A stretch of DNA of 64,000 nt from Arthrobotrys musiformis (taxonomy: Eukaryota > Ascomycota > Orbiliomycetes > Orbiliales > Orbiliaceae): positions 558,001-622,000 of the forward strand of contig JAVHJL010000009.1 in NCBI GenBank assembly GCA_036971715.1, given 5' to 3'. The notes under the pieces were generated by a model. That model saw only the letters and a program-made list of their open reading frames with translations. It ran no database searches and was not told where the DNA came from. Position 1 is the first letter of the stretch; every line of letters starts with the position of its first letter. Position numbers and translations under genes: made by a program. This document shows, in pieces, positions 59,836 to 64,000 of this stretch.

Positions 59836-62800
59836 CGCGATGGAAATGTCTAAGATACATCCAATCACCGACAAGCCGCTTCCTTGGTGTCTAATATCCA
59901 AAAAGATCTTCTGATCTGCTTTATGCCCTTGCGGTTTTGCAGTAGGATCTGTGTTTGTGCCGATTAACAGCGTTCGCTACCGACCATGGGGATATCCGGA
60001 TAGATAATGCATGGCTGTGCATGCATAAATTAGATACGGCACCTGTTTATCAAAAAGCAATCCTATCCCTCTCATGTGAGTTTCTGATATCGCATCAAAT
60101 ACTACATACACTCGATGAAATGTGATTTCGGGATGGCAGTCCCCCATCGGATACTTACGAAAGTTGGATGCCTTCTTTTGCTAACTTGTTAAGATGAGGT
60201 TGCATTATTCCCCTAAAACTTGGGTAAAAAATAGTAATCCTTTCGTCCTATTATTTCCAGCTTCAAATATTGCTTATGCCTCGGGCAGTCCACCCGATGG
60301 GCAAAATGAAGACATCATAGATGTTCCCAAAATATGCACGATAGTCATCTCATAGCTCATGCATTTACCGTTTCTGACTCCGAATCTTCCTAGACAGGCA
60401 ACCAGTGAGATTCGGGCCGTGCGTAATGTGCGGTTCCGACGGTTCGTTAATTGTTTTAAAAGGGTCATGTGGGGAAAAAAAGACACTGCACACCCATGAG
60501 AGGTTGAGAAGATGGAAATTCAACCAGTTTGCTGGCTCCATCGCTTAACTAATGTAGAGAGAAATTGATGCAGCAAAGACCTTTTAACCGTTTGATTGCT
60601 TTGCACACAGACGCTTGGGTTGGGGACGCACTTGTGATGCGGGTATTGCCGCCGTGGCATTTGCAAGCTTTCGACTTAACTATTCTTCTTTTTTAGTTTG
60701 GAAAGATCCGACGGGGAACCAATCGAACCACCCTGCCTTTTGTCCTAGTCTGGTAGCGGGATTAGACGGAATCTCGGTACTTGGTCTCGGTCCTCGGTCG
60801 CGATGGCCGGTGGGTAGCCTAGTTTTCCTCACTAGCTCTTACTCGGTGGAAGAGGCTTTTGGCTGTCTCTGTTGGATCTCGATCGAACCGGTTCGAGAGA
60901 CCGGATACGAGACCTGCCGGTAAAATACCGAGGCGAGCCCTAACTTCACGACGAGAGTGGAGAAAAAAGCGAAAAAGAAGAGAGAGTGAGAGCGAAATCT
61001 TGGGACCTCTTGTGTCACTGGGGCTTTCTGGCCCCTGCCTGTCGCTTTTCGATACAAACCATCATCTTTCTGTCGCTTCGCATTTGTCAAGCACTCTCTG
61101 GAAAGATGAAACGTTCAACTTTCGAGAAGAGCTCGAAGAATGGGACCCCACATCGTTGTTCTATAAAAAAAAAACGAGGCTTTAATGATCATGCACGATT
61201 GTCATCACATATCACCTTTGGGAATTGCCCGAAAACGAGTGAATACCGCCTGAGTGTTCCCAGGGCCAAAAGTGCATCACCAATACCATTCAAACCGGCT
61301 CGGTAATCAACGTTTTTTGCCAGACAGCTTGCTCCTCGGAGAATTAATCATCATCACTCCCAAAAACAAAAAGGACCATTCACAGCGCAAAAGAAATAAA
61401 TAAAATAAAATAAAAAAGCGAAATAAAAATGACAAACGGGAAATAAAAAAAACAAATGGGCACGACAACAAGGAAACCCGGAAATAGTTCCCGATTTGTC
61501 CCACACTCTTTCCTCCCTTTCCCTTCGAGCTTCGCCGTAATGGAGTTTACCGTGTGGTCCAAAAATATATTAATGTCTCGGGGAACATAGTAGCAGACCT
61601 ATCGTTAAATGGAACCGGCGACCCCGAGGGGAGAGTTGACAGGGAGCTCGAGCTCCATTATCAGTGGTCCCATGTCGTATATTCAAGCCTCTTAATCAGG
61701 TTACCGAAATAGTTCAAGCTCGCCCTCAAAGTTTACGAGCTAGTTGAGGAGTTAAACCCACAAGCCAAAAAGGACTGTACGCTTTTTACCATTTTTTATA
61801 TTATTATTTTTGAGGCTTGAAGTATTATTTATGACGGGGCTTTGCTTCGTCCGGGTTGCAAATCCGTACTATTGATTACCAGTGGGGTCAATGGCTAGCG
61901 TCGAGACTGGGTCCCATTGTAATTCCCGTGTTCTGCCTCCATCTGATATAACCTATCCCAGCTATTTTTCGAAATCACAATCACAAAAACCGCAAAAAAA
62001 CGAGCTTTAAGGTGGATCAAAAGGTGGGATCGGGGCGAGCGAATGTTTTAGAATTAATCCACCCGGTATGATAATCTTCGTATTTGCGAAAAAAAGCTGC
62101 GCTAGCTCGGTATCAAAATAAACTTCAATCCAAAAATTTATCTGGGGTAAAAGTGTTTTACTAGAGAACCCTCTCTAAGTGCGGCACCGAAATATACCAT
62201 CTTGTCACTATCAAAGGGGGCCTCGTCTTGTGTAACTTTGAGCCGGTTTCTGATCTTCCTCGCTAGCTAGTTTGTTGAAGGGAAAGGGAAGATGGCATGT
62301 CTTAGATTAAATCCGGTGAGACTTCGCCCTGGGGGGTTTGATACCTCGTGCTGGTGCTTGTGCTCCTGGACTTGGTGAGACAAAAAGACCACTCGGTGTA
62401 GACTGGGGCACTCGGTGGCTCGGTTGGTAGGACATTCAGGATCGTCCCCAGTATGTCGAAGTGTATATATCCCAGGGTGTCTAGAGGATTGTCCAGAGCC
62501 GTCGAAGCCAGTATAGCATGCTTTTGGTAAAGATTCCATACGGTGGAAGCGCACTTGGCACCCACTAGCAAAGACACCGTAATAGACTATTAAATATCTA
62601 GTTTAAATTCTTGCTTTCCCAAAACTGCTTGATTGTAGTCTTAATATGACATCCGAGTTTAATAAAGGGATCATAATCTCAGACAAAAAGTTATTTTGAC
62701 ACTAAGAATCTTCGTAGGATTGGGACGTTTTTGAAAGGATAAATCGCGGCCTTATCAATGGGGAAAATGTCTAACACCGTATATGGGTAAATGGATGCAA

Positions 62801-63229
62801 GGAACCAGAAGCCAAATCATGGATGCGCCGGCGTTCACAGCAATAGGGCTGCAAGGTAGCGAAGTGGTAGGATAATTGAAAAAAGAGAAACAGGTCGACA
62901 TTAATCGACCTGACGCGATGATGGAACAACATCCCGTACAAAAAGAACTTAGGAAAGGGGGACTGTAGATAAAAAAAGAAGTGCAGCTTTTTATTCTCTT
63001 CATTCATGCGGTCAAGCATCCAAAATAGGTGCCATGCTCAAAGAAAAAGGAAAGCACTTTTCTCGCCATGATTTCGTTCGTCAATGTCTACATAGAAATG
63101 AAGCTGTAAGGATGTAATGAAAGAAGAAAACGATGAAAACCAAAAACGACGGACAGGACTCGAGTGAACACAGCTCATTTGTCGGCATTTTGCAACTAGT
63201 GGAAGAGAATAGTTCTGCTTTCTACTCGC

Positions 63230-64000
63230 TCAAAAATCCATCATGCTCATCGCATCGCGCAGGCCTATTGTCAATTTGACGCTAGGACTCCGTGAAGGAT
63301 GCCAGGCTGTTGGTGTCTTAGAGTCTTCCCATCGTCTGAACACGGCCTTAAGTTCTTTCGGCGCGCCTCCGAGGACAACATTGCTTGGTGGAACGAATGG
63401 ACGGTCTTCGTTCGAGGCTGCCATGATGCTGTATTCTTGGGTAAAGAGGAGCGCATGTTGAAAGTCGACACGTTTATCTTGAGCTTGCTCGCCAACAATG
63501 ATATAAAGTTCAAAAAATGCGTCAATGATGTAGATGCAGGTCGGGTCGAGGTCGGATTGTGCAAAGGGATGAATTTCAATAGCCTTCCACAGTAATCGTT
63601 ATTAGTTGTTGAGTTTAGGGGAGAAAGGGAAGGGAATACTCACCGAGTTTGGTGATTCGTGATCTACCAAAAAGACGCGGGTAGCGTATTGTGCATGTTG
63701 GGGCTTTAGGCTCCAATATTGGGCATGCTCCTGGCCACCAGGTTCACCTCCCATCATCTCAACGAAGAATTCGGGTTCCTTATCTTCATCGATTTGCTTA
63801 ACCTCGTTATCGCCAGCTAGGTCAAAGGATGCGACTCGGGCAGCTCGGAGCTCCTCAAGGGATGAGCCCTTGCCCTTCCAGAGGTACAAACGATCTGGCG
63901 TTGAGATGATATAGGGGAATCCGCCGCACAAGTTTGTGAAATGAATGTCAACCTCATCGAAGGCGATACCACCAGTGACTTTACGGCAACAGAGCATATA
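63230..64000 (-). CDS. C-terminal part of a gelsolin-repeat protein (fungal DUF4045/gelsolin type)
   Basis: Minus strand, 5' end cut by the right edge. Visible exons are 64000-63644 (frame open to the edge) and 63583-63230, with stop TGA at 63232-63230. The 60 bp intron (GTGAGT ... CTAAT ... GTGGAAG) is in phase 0. The first exon reads IAFDEVDIHFTNLCGGFPYI then RLYLWKGKGSSLEELRAARV, the classic gelsolin-repeat pattern (a turn followed by LYLWKG and a helix). The second repeats it more loosely (AIEIHPFAQSDLDPTCIYII then DAFFELYIIVGEQAQDKR) and ends SMMDF. Gelsolin repeats bind or sever actin or bind other partners. Fungal proteins with C-terminal gelsolin repeats often carry a long N-terminal DUF4045, which would lie outside the window. 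That naming is from recall. Confidence 0.75.

Larger units (their letters stand above)
57584..63229. other. 5.6 kb gene-poor region between convergent genes
   Basis: No supported gene. There is a T15 run at 58149-58163, a perfect 8-bp-arm hairpin at 59809-59835, and A/T-rich simple sequence at 61381-61460. Open frames here are short and lack protein-like composition. The flanking genes converge, so their 3' UTRs lie at the ends. Confidence 0.45.

Overview
The window comes from a filamentous ascomycete (Pezizomycotina). The genes are split by many short introns (about 45 to 185 bp) with GT..AG ends and CTRAY-type branch points. Start codons sit in A-rich contexts, leaders are pyrimidine-rich, and the recognisable products are fungal families (SSY1-like permease, DUF2420 protein, DIP2/Cmr2, fungal gelsolin-repeat protein). 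The class cannot be fixed by eye; the wide gene-poor spacers would suit Pezizomycetes or a similar lineage, but this is a guess. I see no bacterial-style operon, CRISPR array, rRNA or convincing tRNA.

Layout. 1-1.8 kb: a minus-strand Ser/Pro-rich protein running off the left edge. 1.8-4.9 kb: spacer. 4.9-8.1 kb: a ten-exon amino-acid permease with a tail of about 305 residues that resembles the SPS amino-acid sensor Ssy1. 8.6-8.9 kb: a small unknown protein. 10.6-13.7 kb: a large acidic DUF2420 protein, divergent from the coatomer delta subunit at 14.6-16.3 kb. 19.2-20.9 kb: a NIPA-type magnesium transporter. 23.0-24.9 kb: a VHS-GAT trafficking adaptor. 26.0-32.1 kb: a DIP2/Cmr2-type protein with tandem adenylation-like domains. 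33.7-34.3 kb: a secreted Cys-rich, probably GPI-anchored protein. 35.1-38.9 kb: an NRDE-2 homologue. 46.5-48.0 kb and 56.7-57.6 kb: two apparently nuclear proteins of unknown function. 63.2-64.0 kb: the C-terminus of a gelsolin-repeat protein running off the right edge.

The genes do not form an obvious pathway or cluster. Several share a membrane or endosome theme (permease or sensor, COPI delta, VHS-GAT adaptor, NIPA carrier, DIP2 lipid metabolism), but nothing in the layout shows that they are co-regulated. The left 39 kb is fairly gene-dense. The right 25 kb has only three genes, separated by spacers of 7.6, 8.7 and 5.6 kb in which I find no coding sequence. All exon coordinates were derived by hand from splice signals and reading phase, and each complete model gives an uninterrupted frame. 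The strongest leads for novelty are the uncharacterised proteins at 46.5 kb and 1.8 kb, the sensor-like permease, and the in-frame or alternative introns in the DUF2420 and VHS-GAT genes. I did not find a clear new multi-gene system.
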